Source: Hydrogenimonas sp. SS33 (GTDB lineage Bacteria; Campylobacterota; Campylobacteria; Campylobacterales; Hydrogenimonadaceae). Taken from it: a DNA stretch of 64,000 nucleotides. The notes beneath the pieces were generated by a model that did no database searches, was not told the DNA's origin, and was given only the letters and a program-made list of their open reading frames with translations. Position numbers and translations under genes: made by a program. This document shows positions 16,336 to 25,886 of the stretch, in pieces. The stretch covers positions 372,001-436,000 of the forward strand of contig NZ_AP026369.1 of NCBI RefSeq assembly GCF_040436365.1. Reading direction: 5' to 3'. Position 1 is the stretch's first letter. Each line of letters begins with the position of its first letter.

Positions 16336-18075
16336 ATGAATGAGTTAGAAATATTTTATAATGAAAATAAAAAACTTTTTGAATGGTCTTTACATTTAAT
16401 TCGTCATGATAAATACCAACATAAACAAATTACAAAAAAGAGTGGAGACAAAAGAAACCTTAATATTCCACCAATCCAAGTAAAAATTACTCAAAAAAAA
16501 CTTTGTAGTCTTTTAAATTCTATATATATCCCTTCTAAATCTGTTCACGGTTTTATAAAATCCAACAATAATGATCATCGAACAATATATTCGAATGCAA
16601 AAGTGCACATAAAAAAAAGAGTTGTTATCAATATAGATATATCAAATTTCTTTGATAGTATCAATTTTGGAAGAGTTAGGGGGATGTTTTTAAAAAGTCC
16701 ATTTAATCTAAATAAGAAACTAGCAACAAAATTTGCTCAACTAACAACTTATAATAATTCATTACCACAAGGTGCACCAACTTCGCCAGTCATATCAAAT
16801 ATAATATGTCGAAAAATGGATCATGAACTTATAAGATTTGCTAGACAAAATAAATTAATTTACACTCGTTATGCAGACGATTTAACATTTTCGACAAATA
16901 AGGAAATTGATGAAACAACAATTATTAATTCTCTTGAAGATATTATTATATCAAACGGTTTTGCAATCAACTCTAATAAAACGCGTGTGCAATATTCAAA
17001 TCAATCACAAATAGTAACTGGTTTAAAAGTTAATCGAAAGGTAAATGTTTCAAGAAAATATATTAGAACAATTAGAAGCATGTTGTATAGTTGGCTTAAT
17101 AAAGGATTAGAAAATGCAGCTGAAGAGCATTTTACTTTGCATTGCAAACAACCCGAAAAATACAAAAAAAGCAAAGAAGAGAGTTTCAAAAATAGTTTAT
17201 TGGGAAAAATTAATTTTTTAAGCCAAATAAGAGGAAAAGATGATGCTATTTATTTAAAATATTTATATACTTATTATTTAATAGATAGTAATTTTATACT
17301 AAATAAAAAGCTAGACTTTTTTGAAAAATTTGAATTGTATAATATTACACAAGAAAGAGCTAACATTCTTTTTAACCATATATATGATTCTATATTAATT
17401 TTTACCGAGGGTATTACGGATATTATATATATAAAAGAAGCTTTAAAATTTTTTCAAAATAAAAGTCAATTTCTAAACTTAAAATTAAGGTTTGCTTATT
17501 TCGGTGGCTACGCTGATCTGATTAAAATTCACAGAGCATTATATGACGATTCCATTAAAAAGACAGGAAAATTACAAGATATAGATATTGCAAACATTAG
17601 GCACTGTTTATTACCATATGTTAGGAATGATAGTAAATTTTGTTTTGTATTAGATGCAGATGATCCCGGTATAATTAATTACTTTAAAAAACTTAAAACA
17701 TATAATCATTTTTTGATTGATATTGAAAATCAAGGATATATAGAAAAACTTGTAGAATTTGAAAAAATTAAAACTATTATAAAAAAATATGGATATAAAA
17801 TTGATATAAATAGAACAGGACTTAAAAAAGACACCAAAAAGAAACTTGAGGAATATTTACAAAAAAGTAAATATCAAAAGTACAAGAATATTTCTGCAGT
17901 TTCAAACTATATTGCCTATGGTCAAAAAATACTGGAGAAAACATTTCTTGCAAAACAAATTTCAAAAACTAATAATGTAGATTATAGTAAATTTGAAAAT
18001 TTATTTAAATTTTTAGAGAAATTGCAATTTAATTATATACACCCAAAAAAATTATGCTGTAATTCCATATATTAA
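16336..18075 (+). CDS. retron reverse transcriptase fused to a TOPRIM domain
   Basis: 579 residues from ATG 16336 (AAGG nine bases upstream); GTG 16312 in frame would add eight. RT landmarks are the retron-specific NAKVH (residues 87-91, the NAxxH motif of region X), NIDISNFFDSI, QGAPTSPVISN (145-155), catalytic YADD (179-182) and VTGLKVN (227-233, the VTG motif of region Y). The C-terminal half has TEGITD (357-362) and FVLDADDPG (~438-446), the Glu and Asp-x-Asp of a TOPRIM nuclease fold as in OLD proteins. RT-TOPRIM fusions are known as a retron subtype in which the fused domain is the effector. Strongly A/T-rich, hence acquired. Likely anti-phage. Confidence 0.87.
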   Translation: MNELEIFYNENKKLFEWSLHLIRHDKYQHKQITKKSGDKRNLNIPPIQVKITQKKLCSLLNSIYIPSKSVHGFIKSNNNDHRTIYSNAKVHIKKRVVINIDISNFFDSINFGRVRGMFLKSPFNLNKKLATKFAQLTTYNNSLPQGAPTSPVISNIICRKMDHELIRFARQNKLIYTRYADDLTFSTNKEIDETTIINSLEDIIISNGFAINSNKTRVQYSNQSQIVTGLKVNRKVNVSRKYIRTIRSMLYSWLNKGLENAAEEHFTLHCKQPEKYKKSKEESFKNSLLGKINFLSQIRGKDDAIYLKYLYTYYLIDSNFILNKKLDFFEKFELYNITQERANILFNHIYDSILIFTEGITDIIYIKEALKFFQNKSQFLNLKLRFAYFGGYADLIKIHRALYDDSIKKTGKLQDIDIANIRHCLLPYVRNDSKFCFVLDADDPGIINYFKKLKTYNHFLIDIENQGYIEKLVEFEKIKTIIKKYGYKIDINRTGLKKDTKKKLEEYLQKSKYQKYKNISAVSNYIAYGQKILEKTFLAKQISKTNNVDYSKFENLFKFLEKLQFNYIHPKKLCCNSIY

Positions 18076-18077
18076 TA

Positions 18078-18133
18078 GCACAACAAAACCTTGCACCGAA
18101 CAGTAATCCTGTCGGTGAAGTCAGTCGTTAAAC
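18078..18133 (+). other. attC site of cassette B
   Basis: R'' GCACAAC (18078-18084) and R' GTTAAAC (18127-18133, fits GTTRRRY). The 56-base site folds with CACCGAACAG against CTGTCGGTG, leaving one unpaired A. Such an extrahelical base is what integron integrases use to pick the strand. Crossover is after G 18127. It is the shortest of the three sites. Confidence 0.75.
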
Positions 18134-18171
18134 ATCTTAACCCCACAAAAACAACAAAAAGCCACCATCTT
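18128..18171 (+). repeat. right flank of integron-like locus B
   Basis: TTAAACATCTTAACCCCACA and the next ~24 bases match 13423-13465 with few differences, and similarity fades after GCCACCATCTT. Together with the leader it defines the duplicated platform. No gene lies between here and the zinc-ribbon gene that ends at 18219. Confidence 0.65.
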
Positions 18172-18218
18172 TGGGACCGTCAGAAATTTTGTGGGGAAAG
18201 GCTCAGGCGATAAAATCA

Positions 18219-19307
18219 CTACCCCTGCAACTGCTGTAGCCAGGCTGCCACCTTGGGCCAGTTGAAAGCCAGAATCATCAAAACGATCGCCAGACCTATC
18301 AGGGCGATTTTCCAGTAGCTGACGGGCCAGTCGCCGGCGATTTCGCCGCTGGTGCCGTCGATGACGAAGCGGTACTCTTTGCCTTTGTATCGAAAGGCGT
18401 TGCTCCAGATGGGGCGGAGGGTGTATTCGCAGCTTTCACCCGAATAGTGGGTTTGGATGGCGTAGATGCGTTGTTCGTCGCCGCCGATGGCTCTTCGGAC
18501 GTCTTGGCGGATGCGGTTTTGCATTGTCTCTTTTGCCTCCTTGTAGGAGGCGAGGGGGGTGCGGCTGTATTCGTAGGCGTTAAAGCCGCAACAGTAGCGT
18601 TCGTCTGCCGTGCAGCGTTTGGCGCTCTCTGGAAAGGGGAGCTTTTCGAGCAGGTCAGGGGGAAGGTTTTCGGCGGCGGGGACGGGGAGGTCGCGGAAAT
18701 CTCTGGCGACCCGGCCAGAAACCGGTGTCCAGCGGATGCGGCGCTCCTGCTCCTGGACGACCTGCTCCCGGCCGTTGACGATGCGCCTTCTTGGCACCGT
18801 TACATAGTAGGCATCCCCGCGCTCTCCTTTGTAGAGGCTGACGGTATCGGCGTCGAAGAGCCACCATGGGAGCCAGTAGCCCTTCATTTCGCTTTGGGTG
18901 TCCACCAGGTGTTTCAGGGCGCGGGGTGCGAGCCACAGTGAGCCGATCCAGTCGGCGAAGATCTTCTGCGCCTCTTTTTGCGATATTTGAAACGGTAGCA
19001 GGCTTTCGGGGCGGTAGGGGGCTTTGGGGTCGATGAGCGCCGGGGTGTCACAGTAGGGGCAGAGTGTGGCGAAAGCGCCTTGGGGTATCTCGTAGCCGGC
19101 GCCGCATTTGGGGCAGTGGATGGGTGTGGGAGCCGCGGTGACGGCCGTGTCCCGGTATGCGCTCAGGGGAAGTTTGGGGCCGGTGCTTTGGCAGGGCACC
19201 TCTTCATTGCGTTCACAGTAGTCGCAGTGCAACCCTCCGTCTTTTGGCGAGAAGTGCATTTCGGCACCGCATCCGGGGCAGGGGTAGTGGCGTACCTCCG
19301 TACCCAT
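18219..19307 (-). CDS. zinc-ribbon membrane-anchored protein
   Basis: 362 residues. Two zinc ribbons open the protein (CPGCGAEM...CDYCE at ~10-33 and CPKCGAGY...CPYCD at ~64-86). A long soluble middle follows, then one hydrophobic segment near 335-355 that would anchor it in the membrane. The middle resembles the DNA-helicase-PriA-like zinc-finger/TM proteins found with SPFH and TelA proteins; function unproven. It starts one base after the SPFH gene and is the last gene of the operon. Confidence 0.75.
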   Translation of the reverse strand: MGTEVRHYPCPGCGAEMHFSPKDGGLHCDYCERNEEVPCQSTGPKLPLSAYRDTAVTAAPTPIHCPKCGAGYEIPQGAFATLCPYCDTPALIDPKAPYRPESLLPFQISQKEAQKIFADWIGSLWLAPRALKHLVDTQSEMKGYWLPWWLFDADTVSLYKGERGDAYYVTVPRRRIVNGREQVVQEQERRIRWTPVSGRVARDFRDLPVPAAENLPPDLLEKLPFPESAKRCTADERYCCGFNAYEYSRTPLASYKEAKETMQNRIRQDVRRAIGGDEQRIYAIQTHYSGESCEYTLRPIWSNAFRYKGKEYRFVIDGTSGEIAGDWPVSYWKIALIGLAIVLMILAFNWPKVAAWLQQLQG

Positions 19308-19308
19308 C

Positions 19309-20391
19309 TTACGCTCCCGGAGGCGGGGGTGGCGGCGGAGTGGCGCCGAAAAGGTCCGGAAGCGCCTTTTTGGCCGGCTCCCACCCGGAAAAGCCCTCTT
19401 TCCAGAGGTAGTCGGCGGGTTTGAGTTCGCCGGAGGCTACCATTTTTCGCAGGGTGGTTTCGTCGAAAGGGCCGCTGCTTTGGCCGTTTTTCGCCACATA
19501 CCAGAACGCTGCCGGGGGCGGGGGAGGGGGTGTGGCGCCCTTTGTGCCGTGCCCCCTGAAACTTTCGGCCATCTGCTGTGCCATGGCAAACCCCATGCCC
19601 ATGCCCGCCGCTTCACTCATGGCACCCCCCTTTTCCAGAGACTGGGCGGCCTGGTATTTCATATGTTCGTCCAGATCGCCGGCGATCGCCTTGGAAGAGC
19701 GGGTGTCGAGGGCCTTCTCCACCTCCGGCGGCAGAGAGATGTTTTCGACCAGTATTTTGGTCAGTTCCAGCCCATACTCTTTGAAGTAGGGAGCGATGCT
19801 TTGGGTGATGTACTCCCCGAAGCGCTCGTAGTTGGCCGCCAGGTCAAGCGCGGGCGTGTCGTCCTGCCCCAGGACCACCGCCAGCTTGGAGACGATGAGG
19901 TTGTCCAGCTGGTCGTCGATCTCGTCGGTGGTGAAGTGGCCGTCGGTGCCGACGATCTCTTTGAGGAATTTGGCCGGGTCTTCGATGCGGATTTCGTAGG
20001 TGCCGAAAGCCCGCAGCCGCACCATGGTAAACTCCGGATCGCGGACCATGATGGGGTTTTGGGTCCCCCATTTGAGGTCGGTGAAGCGCTTGGTGCTGAT
20101 GAAGTAGACCTCCGCCTTGAAGGGGGAGTTGAAGCCGTGGTCCCAGTGCTGCAGGTCAGTCAGGATAGGGAGGTTCTTCGTCTCCAGCTCGTAGGTGCCC
20201 GGCCCCAGAATGTCGGCGATCTCCCCTTCGTTGACGAAGACTGCTTTCTGGGATTCCCGGACGATCAGTTTGGCACCGTATTTGATTTCGTGCCCCTGGC
20301 GCGGAAAACGCCAGACCATCGTGTCATTGCTGGAGTCGACCCACTCGATGACGTCGATGAACTGTCCGCCCAGCCAGTCGAAAAACCCCAT
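19309..20391 (-). CDS. SPFH-domain protein with C-terminal GYF_2 domain
   Basis: 360 residues. Residues ~20-235 match the SPFH/virion-core-like family (YdjI type): WRFPRQGHEIKYGAKLIVRE, VFVNEGEIADILGPGTYEL and TLAxx-like strands. A Gly/Ala/Met linker follows, then Pro runs, and residues ~298-345 form a GYF_2 domain (FWYVAKNGQSSGPFDETTL). The GYF domain probably binds proline-rich partners. Its ATG abuts the stop of telA. SPFH proteins organise membrane patches, so this operon may make an envelope-stress assembly. Confidence 0.82.
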   Translation of the reverse strand: MGFFDWLGGQFIDVIEWVDSSNDTMVWRFPRQGHEIKYGAKLIVRESQKAVFVNEGEIADILGPGTYELETKNLPILTDLQHWDHGFNSPFKAEVYFISTKRFTDLKWGTQNPIMVRDPEFTMVRLRAFGTYEIRIEDPAKFLKEIVGTDGHFTTDEIDDQLDNLIVSKLAVVLGQDDTPALDLAANYERFGEYITQSIAPYFKEYGLELTKILVENISLPPEVEKALDTRSSKAIAGDLDEHMKYQAAQSLEKGGAMSEAAGMGMGFAMAQQMAESFRGHGTKGATPPPPPPAAFWYVAKNGQSSGPFDETTLRKMVASGELKPADYLWKEGFSGWEPAKKALPDLFGATPPPPPPPGA

Positions 20392-21600
20392 TTACCCCTC
20401 CTTCGCGGGTGTTTGGCCCGTTTCGGAAGCCGTGCCGATGCCCTCTCTGGCGCTCTTGACTTTCAGCAGCGCCTCCTTGAGGGCCGCTTCGCTCTTTTGC
20501 AGTTCGCCCAGCGCCTTTTGGCGGGCCTCTTTTCCCTTTTCGGCGATTTCGAGGGAGTCGTTGAGGGTGGCGATGAGGGTTTGGTTGGCCTTTTTGATGC
20601 TTTCGATGTCGTAGACGCCCCGTTCCATCTGTTCGCGCACCTCCCGGTTGGCTTCCCTGAGCCCTTCGGCGTTGCGTTCAAGCAGTTCGTTGGTCAGGTC
20701 GCCCGCCTGTTTGATCGCCCCGGCGGCGGCGTGGCTGCGGAAGATGGTCACGGTCTGCGCCAGCTGGTTGCGCCAAAGCGGCACGGTGTTGACCAGCGTC
20801 GAGCTGATCTTGTTGATGAGGGATTTGTCGTTCTCCTGAATGAGGCGGATACTCGGCAGCGCCTGCATCGCCACCTGGCGCGAAAGGCGCAGGTCATGCA
20901 CGCGGCGCTCCAGGTCGTCGCGGAAGTTGCGCAGCTCCCGCAGGTTCTGGACATCCATCATCTCCCCGCTTTCGGCCTTCTTCTCATACTCGGGGATGAT
21001 CTTCTCCTCAAGCTCCTTGAGTTTCCGCTCTCCCGCTTCGATGTAGAGTTCCAGCTGCCGGAAATACTCCAGGTTGGCGTCGTAGAGTTTGTCCAGGGCG
21101 ATGACATCGGAGGTGAGCTGGGCTTTGTGCTTTTCCAGGTCGGTGGCGATGACATCCAGCTGGTCCCGCACCTCTTCGTAGCGCTGCAGGAAGGTCGCCA
21201 GGGGTTCGGCTTTGCCCAGCAGCTTCTGCCACCAGCTCAGCTTTTTGTTGGGGTTGAGGGAGTCGATATCGAAGCCGCGAATCGCCGCGACCATTTTGTT
21301 GAGGCTCTCTCCCGCGGCGCCGGTATCTTTGTTTTTGACGCCGTCGATCATCCGGTTGGAGATTTCGTCGAGCTTCTCCTGGGCCGTCGAGCCGAAACGG
21401 ATGACGGAGCTGTGGTCGTGAAAATCGATCTCCGCCATCGCTTTTTGGATCTTCTCCTCCTCATCGGGCTGGATGGGGGAGGGGGTTTCACTCTTTGCTT
21501 CGATACTCTTTTCGACACTCTTTTTAAGCGCCTCCGGGACGGTGACGCTCTCCATACCCGCCGCCTCCGGGACGACGGCTTCCTGATTGGTTTTGTTCAT
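20392..21600 (-). CDS. toxic anion resistance protein, TelA/KlaA family
   Basis: 402 residues, mostly helical and coiled coil, matching TelA from about residue 55: VIRFGSTAQEKLDEISNRMI, WWQKLLGKAEPLATFLQRYE, LIQENDKSLINKISSTLVNT and VPLWRNQLAQTVTIFRSHAA. The family is linked to tellurite and colicin resistance in other bacteria; its mechanism is unknown. It sits between xpaC and the SPFH gene with 0-12 bases between genes. The xpaC-telA pair is a recurrent arrangement. Confidence 0.92.
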   Translation of the reverse strand: MNKTNQEAVVPEAAGMESVTVPEALKKSVEKSIEAKSETPSPIQPDEEEKIQKAMAEIDFHDHSSVIRFGSTAQEKLDEISNRMIDGVKNKDTGAAGESLNKMVAAIRGFDIDSLNPNKKLSWWQKLLGKAEPLATFLQRYEEVRDQLDVIATDLEKHKAQLTSDVIALDKLYDANLEYFRQLELYIEAGERKLKELEEKIIPEYEKKAESGEMMDVQNLRELRNFRDDLERRVHDLRLSRQVAMQALPSIRLIQENDKSLINKISSTLVNTVPLWRNQLAQTVTIFRSHAAAGAIKQAGDLTNELLERNAEGLREANREVREQMERGVYDIESIKKANQTLIATLNDSLEIAEKGKEARQKALGELQKSEAALKEALLKVKSAREGIGTASETGQTPAKEG

Positions 21601-21612
21601 GGTTCCTCCTAA

Positions 21613-22449
21613 TTAATCTTTGATCTGTTCCCGCAGGGCATCGATCTGCACATCCAGGTCGAAACGGTCGTTGGCGCGGAGCCGTTCCAACTCCCTGTCG
21701 AAGCGCCGCTGCACCTCCTTTAGAAGCGTGTAGAGCCGTTCGTTGGTCTCTTCGTCGATCCGGCTTTCGTCGACCGCGAGGTACTTTTCGCAGACCTGCT
21801 CTACACCCTCGATGTAGACGGCGAGGAATTTCCTTGCCGTGCGGAGGTCCTTGGGGTCCTCGGCGATGGTGTCGAGCACTTTGCGTGCCTTTTTCACCGC
21901 TGTCGCGATGCCTCGGTGGAGGCGCTCGTCGTGGATCTTTTGGTTGAGGTTCTCGATGCTCTCCAGTGTTTCGGACGCCTCTTCCATGCTTTTGAGGAAG
22001 AGGTCCGGATTGACGTCTTTCATTTGGGGCACTTTGTCGACGCGGGGGTCCGGGCCGTAGTAGAGCAGTGCACCGGCGCCTCCCAGCCCTGCGACGAAGA
22101 GGGCTTTCCACCAGGGCGCGTGGCCCACGGCCCACCCCAGGTAGAAGACGGCGGTGCCAAGCAGCACCGCGCCGACGGTCTTGTAGGGGATTTTTGGGGC
22201 TTTGCATACGGTGGCCTCTTCGTAGTCGATCTGGGCGGCGATGCCCCTGCTCGTCAGCGCGGCGGCGGCAAAAAGCAGGCCGAAGCCCCCCAGTTTGAGC
22301 AGAAAGAGCCGGTAGTGGCCGCCGAAAAGGGAGACGAGCACCGAAAGGGCCAGGGGAAAAAGGAAAAAATAGAGCAGCAGCGCGCCCATCCGGCGTTTGA
22401 GCCGCCGGCCGGTCTGGGCCAGGTCGCCGGAGATCTTTTTCACCGCCAT
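21613..22449 (-). CDS. XpaC-like (5-bromo-4-chloroindolyl phosphate hydrolysis) protein
   Basis: 278 residues. Two or more membrane segments lie near 22-75 and about 100-125 (GAVLLGTAVFYLGWAVGHA), then a helical cytoplasmic domain (NPDLFLKSMEEASETLESIE to the end) matching XpaC. Despite the name, a phosphatase activity is doubtful; the family pairs with TelA. ATG 22449 overlaps the stop of the 24-codon gene upstream (TGATG), so translation should be coupled; longer in-frame starts would read through that gene. Confidence 0.85.
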   Translation of the reverse strand: MAVKKISGDLAQTGRRLKRRMGALLLYFFLFPLALSVLVSLFGGHYRLFLLKLGGFGLLFAAAALTSRGIAAQIDYEEATVCKAPKIPYKTVGAVLLGTAVFYLGWAVGHAPWWKALFVAGLGGAGALLYYGPDPRVDKVPQMKDVNPDLFLKSMEEASETLESIENLNQKIHDERLHRGIATAVKKARKVLDTIAEDPKDLRTARKFLAVYIEGVEQVCEKYLAVDESRIDEETNERLYTLLKEVQRRFDRELERLRANDRFDLDVQIDALREQIKD

Positions 22450-22523
22450 CAGAAACTCACCGCGATCGCCCAGCCGAGGGCGTAGATGATGAAGATCCAT
22501 CCAAATATACGGGCCCACCGCAT
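22449..22523 (-). CDS. 24-residue hydrophobic microprotein
   Basis: MRWARIFGWIFIIYALGWAI followed by AVSF is a single predicted membrane helix. It has its own ribosome site (AAAGGGG, six bases before ATG 22523). It begins 10 bases after the dehydrogenase stop, and its TGA shares a base with the xpaC ATG. Such a fit suggests a real small gene, perhaps a partner of XpaC/TelA, though coding cannot be proven by eye at this length. Confidence 0.5.
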   Translation of the reverse strand: MRWARIFGWIFIIYALGWAIAVSF

Positions 22524-22533
22524 TGCCGCCCCT

Positions 22534-23751
<1,218 letters not shown>

Positions 23752-23818
23752 GGAAACCTCGCTTGAAAGTTGAAGTTTTGATATTATACCCATCCTATTA
23801 ATTGTAACGGATCAAAAA

Positions 23819-24235
23819 ATGGAAACAACGCGCCGATTTGTCCAAAAATTCCGGGTTCCGGAAGAGGCCATCGACAGCAACGGCCACGTCAACAATGTGG
23901 TTTACCTGCAGTGGTTCGCCGATGCGGCGGCCGAACATGCCCGGCAAAACGGCTGGGGGGAAGAGGCGTGCCGCCGGCGGGGGACCATGTGGGTGGCACG
24001 AAAACACTGCATCGAATATCTCCATCCCGCTTTTGAAAACGACGCCCTCGTTTTGACGACCTGGATAGAACGGGTGGAGCGCGTGAAGGCGATTCGCAAA
24101 TATACGTTGGAAAAAGAGGACGGCACGCCGGTGAGCCGCGGGGAGTCGGAGTGGGTCTACCTCGACGCGAAACGTCTGCGCCCCATACGGATTCCCGACG
24201 GGATGCGCCATCTTTTTCTGGGGGAAGAGGTATGA
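23819..24235 (+). CDS. acyl-CoA thioesterase, hotdog fold (4-hydroxybenzoyl-CoA thioesterase/YbgC type)
   Basis: 138 residues, single hotdog domain. The active-site region is AIDSNGHVNNVVYLQWFADA, where the usual Asp of MD.xGHVNNxxY is shifted to Asp-Ser-Asn-Gly-His; RKHCIEYLHPA and SEWVYLDAKRLRP follow family pattern. The substrate may be short or medium acyl-CoA; unknown. ATGA overlap with hemH means the two are co-translated. Confidence 0.85.
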   Translation: METTRRFVQKFRVPEEAIDSNGHVNNVVYLQWFADAAAEHARQNGWGEEACRRRGTMWVARKHCIEYLHPAFENDALVLTTWIERVERVKAIRKYTLEKEDGTPVSRGESEWVYLDAKRLRPIRIPDGMRHLFLGEEV

Positions 24236-25212
24236 AAAAAGCGGTCATATTAATGAATATGGGAGGGGCTTCCAACCTCGACGAAATCGAGGTTTTCATG
24301 CGAAATATGTTCAACGACCACCGCATCATCGGCGCACCCCCTTTCATTCGGGGGCCGCTGGCGGAGTGGATCACCCGAACCCGGCTGGAGGGGGTCAAAG
24401 AGAATTACCGGAAACTGGGCGGCGGCTCGCCGCTGCTGCGGATCAGCCGCAGGGTGCAGGAGAAACTGCAGGCGCGGCTGGAGGACACGAGAGTGGAGCT
24501 GGTGATGCGCTATACGCCGCCATTCGCCGAAGAGGTGCTGCGCAGGCTGAAGGAGGAGGGCGTCGAGAGGCTGCACCTGCTGCCCATGTACCCCCAGTTC
24601 TCCACGACGACCACCGCCTCGTCCATCGAAGATATCCGGGCCGCCGCCGCGCGTCTGGGATACCGCCCCCTCGTCACCAGTACGCTTTGGTATTACGAAG
24701 ACCCCTCCTATCTGGCGACGGTGGAAGAGCAGATCGTCGAAACGCTGGGGGATGTGGACCCCAAGAGCGTGACGATGGTCTTTTCGGCCCACGGCCTGCC
24801 CAAACGTGTCATCAAACGGGGTGACCCCTACCAGAAACAGGTGGAAGCGGAAGTGGCGCTGCACACGGAGCGGTTGAAGCGGAGGGGCATCGAATTTGCC
24901 CAGGTCCACCTGGCCTACCAGTCCCGCGTTGGTCCGCTGGCGTGGCTGACCCCCTCACTGGAGAAGATGCTGGAAGAGGTGAAGAACAGGAGAGTGCTCA
25001 TCTACCCCATCTCCTTCACCGTCGACAATTCCGAAACCCTCTTCGAACTCGATATCGAATACCGGCATGTCGCCGAAAAACTGGGATTCGGGTACTACGA
25101 AGTGTGTCGCTGCCCCAACGATTCGGAGCGCTTTGTCGAGGTGCTGGAGAGGCTATACAGAAGTGGTGCGGGGGAGGGGGGTCAGCCTGCGGCGAGGCGG
25201 GATTCGGCGTAG
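24232..25212 (+). CDS. hemH: ferrochelatase
   Basis: Inserts Fe2+ into protoporphyrin IX, the last step of protohaem synthesis; inner-membrane associated. 326 residues. Motifs are ILMNMGGASNLDEIEVF, PLYPQ-equivalent LLPMYPQFSTTTTAS, VFSAHGLPKRVI (metal-site His), LAYQSRVGPLAWLTPS and FTVDNSETLFELDIEY (catalytic Glu). ATG 24232 overlaps the thioesterase stop. The tail (RSGAGEGGQPAARRDSA) overlaps the convergent gene by 31 bases. Confidence 0.96.
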   Translation: MKKAVILMNMGGASNLDEIEVFMRNMFNDHRIIGAPPFIRGPLAEWITRTRLEGVKENYRKLGGGSPLLRISRRVQEKLQARLEDTRVELVMRYTPPFAEEVLRRLKEEGVERLHLLPMYPQFSTTTTASSIEDIRAAAARLGYRPLVTSTLWYYEDPSYLATVEEQIVETLGDVDPKSVTMVFSAHGLPKRVIKRGDPYQKQVEAEVALHTERLKRRGIEFAQVHLAYQSRVGPLAWLTPSLEKMLEEVKNRRVLIYPISFTVDNSETLFELDIEYRHVAEKLGFGYYEVCRCPNDSERFVEVLERLYRSGAGEGGQPAARRDSA

Positions 25213-25490
25213 TCTTTCAATGCTTCGCGGATCACCTGCTGTTTGTGCTCGGTGACGGAAAAATCTTTGATTCTCTCTTCCTCTTTATGGTAGAGGTCGA
25301 TTCCTTTTTCCAGCAGCTCCTTCAGAAGCTCCTCGGAAACGGCATCAGCCCGCATCTTCATATCTTTCAGCAGGCATTTGACGACACCCATGCCTACCAC
25401 TTTCGTATAGGGATGGTTGCGAATCATTGTCCGCAGCTTCGGATATTTGGTTCCGATCATTTTGACCACTTTGGCATTGAGTTCATGCAT
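25182..25490 (-). CDS. conserved hypothetical protein
   Basis: 102 residues, mostly helical and charged, no signal or membrane segment and no family I recognise. A GGCCCG-poor upstream has AGGAGG-like CCTCC complement at about 25497-25501, giving a ribosome site ahead of ATG 25490. Its end overlaps the 3' end of hemH on the other strand. Confidence 0.55.
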   Translation of the reverse strand: MHELNAKVVKMIGTKYPKLRTMIRNHPYTKVVGMGVVKCLLKDMKMRADAVSEELLKELLEKGIDLYHKEEERIKDFSVTEHKQQVIREALKDYAESRLAAG

Positions 25491-25690
25491 TCGGGCCTCC
25501 TTTTTAATAATTGGGCAAAGCCCACGCTCCGTTCGTCACGTATACTTCCATCATTAATCTGCAAAATTACCGCTGACGGGGCTGTCCGGTGAGAGAACAA
25601 CGGGTAAAAATTCGTTTCAAAGTGTAAAGAAGAACTATTATTTTAGCTAAAATTAAACATTATTTCAAGTTCTGGAAAATTCGGTTGGGT
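25491..25690. other. intergenic region between convergent/divergent genes
   Basis: About 400 bases separate the hypothetical gene from the GT39 gene. The left half holds GGGCAAAGCCCACGCTCC (a fragment like part of the 41.2/56.6-kb repeat) and an A/T-rich patch at 25630-25672 that could contain a promoter. The right half is the palindromic repeat listed next. No gene is seen. Confidence 0.4.
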
Positions 25691-25839
25691 GTTCAAGTTC
25701 AAGAATCCTTCCAGTTTTTCGCTCATTCTCGAAATCCCCTCCCTGGGATTTCTCCGAGGTTGCGGGCTGTCTGGCACATCCTGTGCCAAACGGCCGCCCG
25801 CAAAGCCGCTTAAAACCGAAAGGAATCTTAAACTTAAAC
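25691..25839. repeat. palindromic repeat family B, copy 1
   Basis: A ~149-base imperfect palindrome: the outer arm GTTCAAGTTCAAGAATCCTT faces AAGGAATCTTAAACTTAAAC. The core TCGCTCATTCTCGAAATCCC, GGGATTTCTCCG, GCCGCCCGCAAAGCCGCTT recurs at 37968-38115. Outer arms differ between copies but remain self-complementary, which points to selection or drift that keeps the stem. It lies ~50 bases before the GT39 start. Confidence 0.75.
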
Positions 25840-25886
25840 GCCTTGGGTGTGGTAAAATATCGGTGATTTCACTCTTCAGGATCTTC

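Larger units (their letters stand above)
16149..18127 (+). mobile_element. integron gene cassette B carrying a retron
   Basis: The cassette starts TTGTGC after crossover G 16148 and ends at G 18127. GTTGTGC at its start is the exact complement of the R'' box GCACAAC (18078-18084). The ~2-kb unit is very A/T-rich, unlike both flanks, and contains the RNA region and one reverse-transcriptase gene in the same orientation as locus A. Confidence 0.75.

Noticed and set aside
19480-21612. 710-codon open frame on the plus strand
   Set aside because: Antisense to the SPFH and telA genes, which have clear family motifs and ribosome sites.
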